DNA from: an uncultured Sinobacteraceae bacterium
Lineage (GTDB): Bacteria > Pseudomonadota > Gammaproteobacteria > Steroidobacterales > Steroidobacteraceae
Assembly: GCA_937902995.1 (NCBI GenBank)
Contig: CALEKY010000087.1
Coordinates: forward strand, 1 to 10,105
Length of the DNA: 10,105 nt
Direction: 5' to 3'
The position numbers were made by a program, and so were the translations under genes. The notes under the pieces were generated by a model. The model was not told the origin of the DNA. It made no database searches and saw only the letters and a program-made list of their open reading frames with translations. This document shows, one piece after another, positions 1 to 5,089 of this stretch. Numbering within the stretch: position 1 is the first letter of the stretch; each line of letters starts with the position of its first letter.

Positions 1-182
1 CAGCTGGCTAATGCCGCTTAGCTACGTGTCCGAAGAAACGGGGGAAGCCCACTGCGTGGTGGGGATAGCGGAAAGGGTGCACTACGTCTCGGAAAACTCG
101 CTTCCATACTCTATTCCCGCCGAGCATCTCCAGCCATGGAGACGCAGCGAAGCCCAAGGGGCGAACGGGAAGTGGCCGCTTA
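1..182. other. Gene-free left edge downstream of dnaQ
   Basis: I see no convincing gene here. Open frames that cross it continue into the antisense of dnaQ. The stretch holds small inverted repeats only: 7-22 (5-bp stem, 6-nt loop), 48-63 (5-bp stem) and 127-142 (6-bp stem, 4-nt loop). None is followed by a T-run that would make it an obvious terminator. In E. coli the dnaQ neighbour is tRNA-Asp (aspV), but no tRNA arms are visible here. Confidence 0.5.
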
Positions 183-197
183 CTTCAGTCTTCAGCC
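183..197 (-). repeat. Heptamer array F2 (GRCTGAA), just past the dnaQ stop
   Basis: On the minus strand, two 7-bp units, GGCTGAA and GACTGAA, plus one base begin 5 nt after the dnaQ stop. The same 15-base word, in the same sense orientation, directly follows the mltD stop at 6773-6787. It belongs to the window-wide set of 7-bp intergenic repeats. Confidence 0.75.
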
Positions 198-202
198 CTA
201 CG

Positions 203-964
203 CTAGCTCTCTGCCATCGCAAGGCGTTCCGTTTCCTCGGCCTCGAGACGCGCCTCTTGGATCGTGCGCCAGATCGTCTTGCCGCCGCTCACCTTGTCGA
301 GAATTTCGAGTACGCGTTCGTGCGCGGCGATCTCCTCTGCGCTCGCACGCACGACTCGCAGCGCTCCACGCGGTATCGGCATCAACACGGGCTCGTTGGA
401 AACGCCTGTCTCCGCTTCGTACTCCTCACCGAGAATCAGCGTGGCTTGACCGCCCGTCATCGCCAGGTAGACGTCCGCCAGGATCTGGGCGTCTAAGAGC
501 GCGCCGTGCAACTCGCGGTGCGAGTTGTCGATGCCGTATCGCTTGCAGAGAGCATCCAAGCTGTTGCGCTGACCCGGATGCATGCGCCGCGCGAGCGGCA
601 AAGTGTCGAGAATCGTGCAGAGCTGCGCGACTTGGCGCTGCGCCCCGGGCAGCCGCTTCAGCTCCGCATCGAGGAAGGCGACGTCGAACGCCGCGTTGTG
701 AATAATGAGCTCGGCGCCCCCGATGAACTCGAGCAACTCGTCGACGATGTCGGCAAAGCGCGGCTGCTGTGCCAGGAACTCGTTGGTGATGCCGTGGACT
801 TGCAATGCCCCCCGATCCACTTCGCGATCGGGCCGCAAGTATCGGTGGAACACGCGACCGGTCTTACGCCGGTTCACCAACTCGACACAACCGATTTCGA
901 TGATGCGATGCCCTGCTTCGGGTTCGAGACCGGTCGTTTCGGTATCGAGGACGACTTGACGCAT
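203..964 (-). CDS. dnaQ: DNA polymerase III epsilon subunit (3'-5' proofreading exonuclease)
   Basis: This is the proofreading exonuclease of the replicative polymerase core; it removes mispaired 3' nucleotides using two metal ions. The protein has 253 residues (E. coli epsilon has 243). All five DEDDh residues are visible: Asp7 and Glu9 in the ExoI motif DTETTGL, Asp94 in the ExoII motif HNAAFD, and His153 and Asp158 in the ExoIII motif HGALLDA. QATLIL at 173-178 fits a beta-clamp-binding motif at the expected place after the nuclease domain. The rest of the C-terminus, roughly 180-253, would be the linker and the segment that binds the alpha subunit. The start is ATG at 964, with GAGG about 4 nt upstream, and the family alignment begins right at it. 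The gene is co-directional with the aminotransferase gene upstream, separated by 167 bp. An array of two heptamers follows the stop. Confidence 0.97.
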   Translation of the reverse strand: MRQVVLDTETTGLEPEAGHRIIEIGCVELVNRRKTGRVFHRYLRPDREVDRGALQVHGITNEFLAQQPRFADIVDELLEFIGGAELIIHNAAFDVAFLDAELKRLPGAQRQVAQLCTILDTLPLARRMHPGQRNSLDALCKRYGIDNSHRELHGALLDAQILADVYLAMTGGQATLILGEEYEAETGVSNEPVLMPIPRGALRVVRASAEEIAAHERVLEILDKVSGGKTIWRTIQEARLEAEETERLAMAES

Positions 965-1009
965 GGCGCCTCAGCGATCGCGACGGCTAACCGCAACGCA
1001 ATCGCGGTC

Positions 1010-1026
1010 GTTCACATGTTGAACAT
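1010..1026. promoter_or_regulatory. Overlapping short palindromes upstream of dnaQ
   Basis: Two overlapping inverted repeats lie 46-62 bp upstream of the dnaQ ATG. One is a 5-bp repeat with a 5-nt spacer (1010-1024). The other, ATGTTGAACAT, is an 11-base palindrome with one central base (1016-1026). The position suits an operator or leader hairpin, but I cannot assign a regulator and see no clear promoter next to it. The 965-1131 gap otherwise holds only the hairpin at 1085-1114. Confidence 0.25.
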
Positions 1027-1084
1027 CGCGCCGCTCGACAAAGCGATCGAAGTACGATCTCGACATCGCATACCCCATTCAAGA

Positions 1085-1114
1085 CGCATCCCTATTGGTT
1101 ATCGCCGGGATGCG
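1085..1114 (-). terminator. Hairpin after the aminotransferase gene, possible terminator
   Basis: A perfect 8-bp stem, CGCATCCC with GGGATGCG, encloses a 14-nt loop, 17 nt past the aminotransferase stop. No T-run follows on the minus strand, so it is not a classic intrinsic terminator. It may instead be a 3'-end stabiliser or part of the dnaQ leader. Confidence 0.35.
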
Positions 1115-1131
1115 GCTTCAAGCAATCGTGC

Positions 1132-2253
1132 TCACGCCAACACGGCGTCCCGTAATGCATCCACGACCGTACGTTGTTGCTCTTCCGTCAGATACGGATG
1201 CATCGGCAAGCTGATCACGCGCGCCGCCGCGGCTTCCGCAACCGGGAAACTGCCTGGCCCCTGCTCCAAATCGCCGAAGACCGGCTGCAAGTGCAGCGGC
1301 ACCGGATAGTGCACGGCCGTCGGGATGCCGCGTGCCTTCATGCGCTCTTCGACTTGCGCGCGGTTCGGGACCTCGACGGTGTACTGTGCGTACACGCTCG
1401 TGCAGTCCGGCGCGACGAAGGGTCCTGAAACACGCTTTTCCGGCGGCGCGGATGCGAAAGCTTCATCGATCAGCTCGCCATAGCGCTTGCCTATACGTTC
1501 GCGAGCTGCGACCTCGTCATCGAAAATATCCAACTTCGTCAGCAGAACTGCCGCTTGCAACGTATCCAAGCGGCCGTTGATGCCGAGGCGCGGGTGATGG
1601 TATCGACGATCCTGTCCGTGAACGCGGATTTCTCGAAACAGCTTCGCGAGCGCATCGTCGTTCGTGAAGAGCGCGCCGCCGTCGCCGTAGCAGCCGAGCG
1701 GCTTCGACGGGAAGAACGAAGTGGATCCGACCTCGGACAAGCCGCACGATCTGCGTCCGCGATATTTCGCGCCGAAGCTCTGCGCACCGTCTTCGATGAC
1801 TGCCAGCCCGTGCTTGTTGGCAATGGTGTTGATCGCATCGAAATCGGCGCATTGTCCATAGAGCGAGACGGGCATGATCGCCTTCGTGCGCGAGGTGATC
1901 GCCCGCTCGATCAACGCCGGATCGATGTTGTAGGTCTTCGGATCGATATCGACGAACACCGGCTTCGCGCCCGTTAACGCGATCATCTCGCCGGTGGCGA
2001 TAAACGTGAACGGCGATGTGATGACCTCATCGCCCGGACCGATGTCGAGCGCCATCAGCGCGATGAGCAGCGTGTCGGTACCGCTCGACGCCGCAACGCA
2101 GTGCTTGACGCCAACGTAATCGGCCAACCGCCTCTCCAGCTCTTCGACCTCTTTGCCGAGAACGTACTGCCCATGGTCGAGCACCGCCTGAATGCGCGCA
2201 TTCATGGGCTCGCGCAAACGCCGATACTGGGTTTTGAGATCGATGAAGTCCAT
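1132..2253 (-). CDS. DegT/DnrJ/EryC1-family aminotransferase, WbpE-like
   Basis: This is a PLP-dependent sugar-nucleotide aminotransferase of 373 residues. It closely resembles my recollection of Pseudomonas WbpE, which aminates UDP-3-keto-GlcNAcA on the way to the diamino-uronic acid of O-antigen. Shared blocks include the N-terminal FIDLK, VSLYGQCADFDAIN at 129-142, the PLP-contacting ED-x-AQSFGA at 154-162, the Schiff-base Lys184 in FFPSKPLGCYGDGGA, HGQDRRYHH at 212-220, and HYPVPL/SLPMHPYL near the C-terminus. The start at 2253 is chosen because the family begins at MDFIDLK; a 13-residue TTG-initiated extension is possible but does not align. No Shine-Dalgarno is evident, and a 6-bp inverted repeat sits directly before the ATG. 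None of the pathway partners (WbpA, B, D or I types) is in the window, so the exact substrate is inferred. It interrupts the usual dnaQ-rnhA pair, which suggests insertion. Confidence 0.9.
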   Translation of the reverse strand: MDFIDLKTQYRRLREPMNARIQAVLDHGQYVLGKEVEELERRLADYVGVKHCVAASSGTDTLLIALMALDIGPGDEVITSPFTFIATGEMIALTGAKPVFVDIDPKTYNIDPALIERAITSRTKAIMPVSLYGQCADFDAINTIANKHGLAVIEDGAQSFGAKYRGRRSCGLSEVGSTSFFPSKPLGCYGDGGALFTNDDALAKLFREIRVHGQDRRYHHPRLGINGRLDTLQAAVLLTKLDIFDDEVAARERIGKRYGELIDEAFASAPPEKRVSGPFVAPDCTSVYAQYTVEVPNRAQVEERMKARGIPTAVHYPVPLHLQPVFGDLEQGPGSFPVAEAAAARVISLPMHPYLTEEQQRTVVDALRDAVLA

Positions 2254-2254
2254 G

Positions 2255-2269
2255 GCGGTAGTGTACCGC
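2255..2269 (-). promoter_or_regulatory. Inverted repeat touching the aminotransferase start codon
   Basis: GCGGTA, a GTG spacer and TACCGC form a perfect 6-bp inverted repeat ending 1 nt before the ATG on the minus strand. A TACACT stretch inside it resembles a -10 element. It could be an operator or a hairpin covering the ribosome entry site. No -35 partner is clear. Confidence 0.3.
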
Positions 2270-2297
2270 GACCGCCGGGCGGACGCTTCCAAGACTT

Positions 2298-2325
2298 GAC
2301 TCGTGACTGGTGACTAGCGACTCGG
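2298..2325 (+). repeat. Heptamer array A1, four units of GACTNNN
   Basis: Four consecutive 7-bp units, each starting GACT, occupy 28 bp, about 45 bp upstream of the aminotransferase start. The order of the units matches array A3 at 6867-6894 (opposite strand) at 25 of 28 bases. A GC-rich stretch with a direct repeat of GGCCGGGC follows (to about 2360). Confidence 0.8.
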
Positions 2326-2382
2326 TGTCGGCCGGGCCTGCTCTCGCGCGGGCCGGGCGACGACTTCGTAACACACGACCTG

Positions 2383-2462
2383 TCAGCCACGGTGAATCCG
2401 GCTGAACCTGCCCAAGCTCACGCTGCGAGCTTGGCGTCTGATTGGCCCTTGCTCGGACAAGG
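2383..2462. other. Three consecutive hairpins between rnhA and the aminotransferase gene
   Basis: Three perfect inverted repeats lie in a row: 2383-2405 (TCAGCC with GGCTGA, 11-nt loop), 2412-2434 (CCAAGCTC with GAGCTTGG, 7-nt loop) and 2447-2462 (CCTTG with CAAGG, 6-nt loop). They could be a structured leader of the aminotransferase mRNA, a small RNA, or the body of a small mobile element. I do not recognise an RNA family. Confidence 0.5.
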
Positions 2463-2483
2463 AATTCTGGTCGGAGCGTCTTA

Positions 2484-2507
2484 GGGAGTCACCAGTCACG
2501 AGTCACG
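2484..2507 (-). repeat. Heptamer array A2, overlapping the rnhA stop codon
   Basis: On the minus strand there are three in-phase CGTGACT/GGTGACT units (2487-2507). They encode the last residues of RNase HI and its TGA stop, so the repeat forms the actual end of the gene. It is the inverted partner of A1. Confidence 0.8.
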
Positions 2508-2945
2508 CCGCAGCAGTAACTCATCGATCGCCTCATTCGCCAATCGATCGGCGCGCTCGTTGTCCGGGTGACCCGAGTGGCCCTTCACCCAGTGCCATTC
2601 GATGGTGTGGCGTTCGATTTCGCGCTCGAGCGCTTGCCAAAGATCGACGTTTTTCACCGGCTTCTTGTCTGCTGTGCGCCAGTTGCGGGCCTTCCATTGC
2701 GGAAGCCATTCCGTGATGCCTTTGCGCACGTACTCGGAGTCCGTGTACAGCTGCACGTGACACGGGCGCTTGAGCGCCGCCAATGCTCGGATTGCTGCGG
2801 TGAGCTCCATGCGATTGTTCGTCGTGTCGAGCTCGCCGCCGCGCAACTCTTTCTCATGCGAGCCAGAGCGCAGCACGACGCCCCATCCTCCAGGCCCTGG
2901 ATTTCCGCGGCAGGCGCCGTCGGTGTAGATGGTAACGGGAGGCAT
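2496..2945 (-). CDS. rnhA: Ribonuclease HI
   Basis: It cleaves the RNA strand of RNA-DNA hybrids, removing R-loops and primer remnants. The product is 149 residues from the chosen ATG (E. coli has 155). The catalytic residues match the E. coli enzyme: Asp9 in YTDGACRGNPGPGGWG, Glu47 in NNRMEL, Asp69 in YTDSEY, His123 in KGHSGH and Asp133 in NERADRLA. The Trp-rich basic handle is present around 80-97. The start at 2945 is preferred because the family starts at M-x-x-V-x-I-Y-T-D-G. An upstream GTG at 3023 would add 26 residues encoded largely by heptamer repeat D1, with no family counterpart. No Shine-Dalgarno is evident at either start. The last codons (Arg-Asp-Ser-stop) lie inside heptamer array A2, so the C-terminus appears to be repeat-derived. 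In E. coli rnhA and dnaQ are divergent; here both run the same way. Confidence 0.97.
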   Translation of the reverse strand: MPPVTIYTDGACRGNPGPGGWGVVLRSGSHEKELRGGELDTTNNRMELTAAIRALAALKRPCHVQLYTDSEYVRKGITEWLPQWKARNWRTADKKPVKNVDLWQALEREIERHTIEWHWVKGHSGHPDNERADRLANEAIDELLLRRDS

Positions 2946-2955
2946 TCTGTCGGTG

Positions 2956-2990
2956 GGCACTGGGCTCTGGGCGCTGGGCTCTGGTGGGAA
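2956..2990 (+). repeat. Heptamer array D1 (GGNNCTG) with GTGGGAA tail
   Basis: Four in-phase 7-bp units of the form GGNNCTG are followed by GTGGGAA. The array lies about 10 bp upstream of the rnhA start. Copies D2 and D3 end in the similar words GTTAGAA and GTTGGAA. A strong hairpin follows at 3001-3024. Confidence 0.8.
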
Positions 2991-3000
2991 ATGTGGGCAT

Positions 3001-3024
3001 CGTGCACGGGTGAAGCCGTGCACG
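3001..3024. other. 9-bp perfect stem-loop in the rnhA upstream region
   Basis: CGTGCACGG and CCGTGCACG pair perfectly around a 6-nt loop (GTGAAG). No T-run follows on either strand. It is the hairpin partner of array D1. It would lie in the 5' leader of rnhA or at the far 3' end of the methyltransferase transcript. Confidence 0.55.
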
Positions 3025-3100
3025 CAATTACAGTTGCCGGTTGATAGTAACCAGTCGGAAGCGACGAGGCGGTATTACAACGGCAATCGATTCAGGGTCT

Positions 3101-3114
3101 GATCTCCGGAGATC
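3101..3114. other. 14-bp perfect palindrome
   Basis: GATCTCCGGAGATC is self-complementary with no spacer. It sits between rnhA and the methyltransferase gene, next to the hairpin at 3119-3131. It could be a protein-binding site or chance. The rest of the 3025-3100 gap shows nothing I can name. Confidence 0.3.
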
Positions 3115-3118
3115 GGCA

Positions 3119-3162
3119 CGCGCTTCGCGCGATTTCTAACCAGCGCCCAGTGCCCAGAACCC
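3119..3162 (-). repeat. Composite element: heptamer array D2 plus GC hairpin
   Basis: On the minus strand, three GGNNCTG-type units (from 3162) start 1 nt past the methyltransferase stop and run into GTTAGAA. A hairpin follows: stem CGCGC with GCGCG around TTC, at 3119-3131. Read on the plus strand this is a GC hairpin followed by ATTTCT and then the array, the same order as at 6845-6894. No plus-strand gene lies upstream, so a termination role is not obvious here. Confidence 0.65.
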
Positions 3163-3163
3163 T

Positions 3164-3904
3164 TTATGAGCCATTCCGCGTCGTCGGCTCTATGAGCCCC
3201 CCGACCACCTTCGGACGCGGGCGCCAGCGTGGACGAATGGGTGTGAGCGTGTAGACGCGCTTGCGCGCTTTGATGAGATAGCCGCCTGCGAAGAGCGGCC
3301 ACAGCGTCTCTCCTGCGCGCTCCATGAGCGTCGTCGACGTCGGCTGCGGCGCGCCCAAAGGCAACGTGAAGAGATAATGGCGCGAGTCGACGATTTCGAA
3401 CCCGAGCAGTTTCAGCCAATCGCGCAGGCGGCGTTCGCCGATCATACGATCGAGTCCGGGAGGGAAGCCGTTGCGCGCGAGCAGGTGACGCACACCCCAG
3501 CTCGAGAACGGACGAAAGCCGAGCACGATCAAGTGGCCCTCGCCTGCGAGCACACGTCCGACTTCGCGAAGGATTTCGTGCGGATCCGGTTCGTACTCGA
3601 GCGTGTGAGGCAGCAGGACCGCATCGGCAGCGTCGGAGGCAATCGCGAGCGCATCGGTCCGCGATCGAATCACACCTTTGCCCCCACCCTTTCGATCGCC
3701 ATGCCAGGCAAGCACGACCTTGCGCTGTGTCCGCGCATCGCCGATCAGCCCGTCGTCATCCCCCCACAAGCCAATTTGGATGAGCTGCCAACCGAATACT
3801 TGCGCAAGCGCCTCGCTGACGAGCTTTCGCTCCAGCGCATACAAGCGCGCACCGAGCGGAGAACGCAGCCACTCGTGGACTTGGTTCGCCTGAAATTCCA
3901 GCAT
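3164..3904 (-). CDS. YafS-like class I SAM-dependent methyltransferase
   Basis: This protein of 246 residues resembles the methyltransferases encoded between gloB and rnhA in many gammaproteobacteria (yafS in E. coli, PA1814 in Pseudomonas). A Methyltransf_11-like core is visible: DAVLLPHTLEYEPDPHEILREVGRVLAGEGHLIV (about 94-127), with the acidic and post-motif segments typical of the fold. The usual glycine-rich SAM motif I is poor: the corresponding region, about 38-56, reads FGWQLIQIGLWGDDDGLIG and lacks E/D-x-G-x-G-x-G. A shortened or altered SAM pocket is therefore likely, as in this subfamily generally. The C-terminus (about 212-234) is basic and rich in Arg and Pro. The substrate is unknown. 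The start at 3904 gives the family N-terminus; no Shine-Dalgarno is visible. It is divergent from gloB and co-directional with rnhA, and an array of heptamers begins 1 nt after its stop. Confidence 0.85.
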   Translation of the reverse strand: MLEFQANQVHEWLRSPLGARLYALERKLVSEALAQVFGWQLIQIGLWGDDDGLIGDARTQRKVVLAWHGDRKGGGKGVIRSRTDALAIASDAADAVLLPHTLEYEPDPHEILREVGRVLAGEGHLIVLGFRPFSSWGVRHLLARNGFPPGLDRMIGERRLRDWLKLLGFEIVDSRHYLFTLPLGAPQPTSTTLMERAGETLWPLFAGGYLIKARKRVYTLTPIRPRWRPRPKVVGGLIEPTTRNGS

Positions 3905-3919
3905 GTGCGAAGAATAGCA

Positions 3920-3964
3920 GCGCGTGGCGCGCGGAACGTGATTCGTGATCCGTGATTCGTGATT
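3920..3964 (-). repeat. Composite element: heptamer array C plus GC hairpin
   Basis: Positions 3937-3964 hold four in-phase CGTGATT-type units (GAATCAC on the minus strand), 28 bp in all. On the minus strand they lead into a perfect hairpin, GCGCG with CGCGC around a 3-nt loop (3920-3932), which ends 16 nt before the methyltransferase start. The hairpin would be in that gene's 5' leader. Confidence 0.7.
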
Positions 3965-3997
3965 GCGCCAGGCAACAGACGACAGGAAGCAGTGCCT

Positions 3998-4073
3998 CCC
4001 TTTCCCCTTTTCCCTTTCCCCTTTTCCCTTTTCCCTTTTCCCTTTTCCCGTCTTCCCTCCTTCCCTTCTTCCC
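3998..4073 (-). repeat. Poly-(GGGAAAA) tract B1, G-quadruplex-capable
   Basis: The minus strand carries eleven runs of three or more G, spaced by A-rich 6-8 bp periods (GGGAAAA, GGGAAGAA). It satisfies the four-G-tract rule for quadruplexes several times over. It lies in the divergent promoter region of gloB and the methyltransferase gene and reads as purine-rich on the methyltransferase sense strand. A similar tract, B2, lies at 7988-8049. Confidence 0.85.
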
Positions 4074-4082
4074 TCATCACGC

Positions 4083-4111
4083 TTGCCCCTGCATAGTGCG
4101 ACATGTTTAAT
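4083..4111 (+). promoter_or_regulatory. Candidate sigma-70 promoter of gloB
   Basis: TTGCCC (4083-4088) and TTTAAT (4106-4111) are separated by 17 bp; the -10 matches consensus at 5 of 6 bases and the -35 at 4 of 6. Transcription would start near 4118, giving a leader of about 30 nt before the gloB ATG. It lies 10 bp downstream of the (CCCTTTT)n tract. Confidence 0.5.
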
Positions 4112-4146
4112 ACGGTCAACTCGCCGACTCCCTGGATTTCAGACAA

Positions 4147-4923
4147 ATGCTCGAGGTCACGCCGGTACGGGCGTTCGCCGATAACTACATTTGGCTGATT
4201 CATTCGCCGCGCGACCGAAGGAAGGTCGTCGCTGTCGATCCAGGCGACGCTGCGCCAGTCGTTGCCGCACTCGAGGCCCAGGATCTCGAAATCCACGGAA
4301 TCCTGCTGACGCATCATCATCCTGACCACGTCGGCGGTGTCGTGCAGTTGCTACAGAGGCAAGCAGTTTCTGTATTCGGGCCAGCAAGCGAACGCATTCC
4401 TGGTAACCCGACGCTGTTGCAAGAGGGAGACGTCGTAAATCTCCCGGAGCTCGGGTTGCGTTTCGACGTGTTGGATGTGCCGGGCCATACGGCGGGTCAC
4501 ATTGCCTACGTCGGTCACGGCGCGTTGTTCTGCGGCGATACGCTTTTTTCGGCCGGATGCGGACGCCTCTTCGAAGGCACCGCAGAACAGATGACCGCGT
4601 CGCTCGCCAAGCTCTCGTCCTTACCGGACGACACTGCGGTCTATTGCGCCCATGAATACACGATCGGCAATCTACTTTTCAGTCTCGCCGTCGAGCCGGA
4701 CAATAGCGAGGCGCGGGCGTATCTCGAAGAATGCCGTGCGCGGCGGGCTCGAGATGAGGCAACGGTGCCATCGAACATAAGGCGAGAGAGGAATGTGAAT
4801 CCGTTCCTTCGGTGCCATCAGGAGACTGTGAAACAAGCCGCGGAAGCCCGCGCAGGTCGAGCGTTGAATCCAACAGAGGTTTTTGCCGTCATCCGTGCCT
4901 GGAAAGACGGCTTTCGAGCGTAG
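4147..4923 (+). CDS. gloB: Hydroxyacylglutathione hydrolase (glyoxalase II)
   Basis: It hydrolyses S-D-lactoylglutathione to D-lactate and glutathione, the second step of methylglyoxal detoxification in the cytoplasm. The product has 258 residues (E. coli GloB has 251). The metallo-beta-lactamase fold motif T-H-x-H-x-D-H is at 55-61 (His56, His58, Asp60, His61). The remaining binuclear-metal ligands are His114 in GHTAGH, bridging Asp131 in FCGDTLF, and His169 in CAHEYT. The C-terminal glyoxalase II segment carries ERNVNPFLRC, a glutathione-binding region of the family. The ATG at 4147 gives the usual N-terminus (VTPVRAFADNYIW). The ribosome-binding site is weak. The arrangement gloB beside mltD and divergent from the methyltransferase gene is the same in E. 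coli and Pseudomonas. Confidence 0.97.
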   Translation: MLEVTPVRAFADNYIWLIHSPRDRRKVVAVDPGDAAPVVAALEAQDLEIHGILLTHHHPDHVGGVVQLLQRQAVSVFGPASERIPGNPTLLQEGDVVNLPELGLRFDVLDVPGHTAGHIAYVGHGALFCGDTLFSAGCGRLFEGTAEQMTASLAKLSSLPDDTAVYCAHEYTIGNLLFSLAVEPDNSEARAYLEECRARRARDEATVPSNIRRERNVNPFLRCHQETVKQAAEARAGRALNPTEVFAVIRAWKDGFRA

Positions 4924-4949
4924 CTTTCGCGTACGGTTTGCTTTGTTGT

Positions 4950-5072
4950 TCCCGGGGGCGCCACCGGGACGGCAAGAGAAGGTGATCCTAGCGATTAGAC
5001 GGCCCGAAGCCAGCTCGGGCAGGTTTTGAATATTCCGGCAGTTGCCGGATGAGCGATACGGGCCATGGGCCC
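4950..5072 (+). promoter_or_regulatory. Hairpin-rich leader between gloB and mltD
   Basis: Four inverted repeats follow one another: 4950-4969 (TCCCGG with CCGGGA, 8-nt loop), 5002-5020 (GCCCGA with TCGGGC, 7-nt loop, followed by AGGTTTT), 5034-5049 (TCCGGCA with TGCCGGA) and 5060-5072 (GGGCC with GGCCC around ATG). The second has the look of a weak intrinsic terminator for gloB. The last ends 5 nt before the mltD Shine-Dalgarno. I do not recognise a known riboswitch. Confidence 0.45.
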
Positions 5073-5077
5073 AACGC

Positions 5078-5084
5078 GGAGGGG
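5078..5084 (+). promoter_or_regulatory. mltD ribosome-binding site
   Basis: GGAGGGG lies 5 nt before the ATG at 5090. It decides the start: the longer TTG start at 5042 would fall inside a leader hairpin and put 16 residues ahead of the signal peptide. Confidence 0.8.
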
Positions 5085-5089
5085 TTTCG

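Larger units (their letters stand above)
2297..2505. repeat. 209-bp segment bounded by a 19-bp perfect inverted repeat
   Basis: Positions 2297-2315 and 2487-2505 are exact reverse complements over 19 bases, with 171 bp between them. The arms are themselves heptamer arrays (GACTSGT units). The interior has no coding potential I can support. The right arm overlaps the last codons and stop of rnhA. It may be a small non-autonomous element, or two heptamer modules that happen to lie in opposite orientation. No target-site duplication is obvious. Confidence 0.6.

Noticed and set aside
1..202. A tRNA-Asp next to dnaQ as in E. coli
   Set aside because: No anticodon stem or T-arm is visible. The tRNA-Asp of this window lies at the other end.
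11..496. A 161-residue plus-strand frame from the left edge
   Set aside because: Most of it is antisense to dnaQ. There is no family resemblance and no ribosome-binding site.
506..1309. A 267-residue plus-strand frame across the dnaQ/aminotransferase gap
   Set aside because: It is antisense to two genes with complete catalytic motifs and has no recognisable domain itself.
2297..2505. An insertion sequence
   Set aside because: There is no transposase frame and no visible target duplication; at most it is a small non-autonomous element.
3745..4329. A 194-residue minus-strand frame with a Lys/Gly/Glu-rich repeat, antisense to gloB and overlapping the methyltransferase gene
   Set aside because: The repeat is just translation of the GGGAAAA tract. 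Its ends are shadows of two well-supported genes.
5042..5089. A TTG start for mltD giving 16 more residues
   Set aside because: It would precede the signal peptide and lie inside a leader hairpin, while the ATG at 5090 has a strong GGAGGGG.
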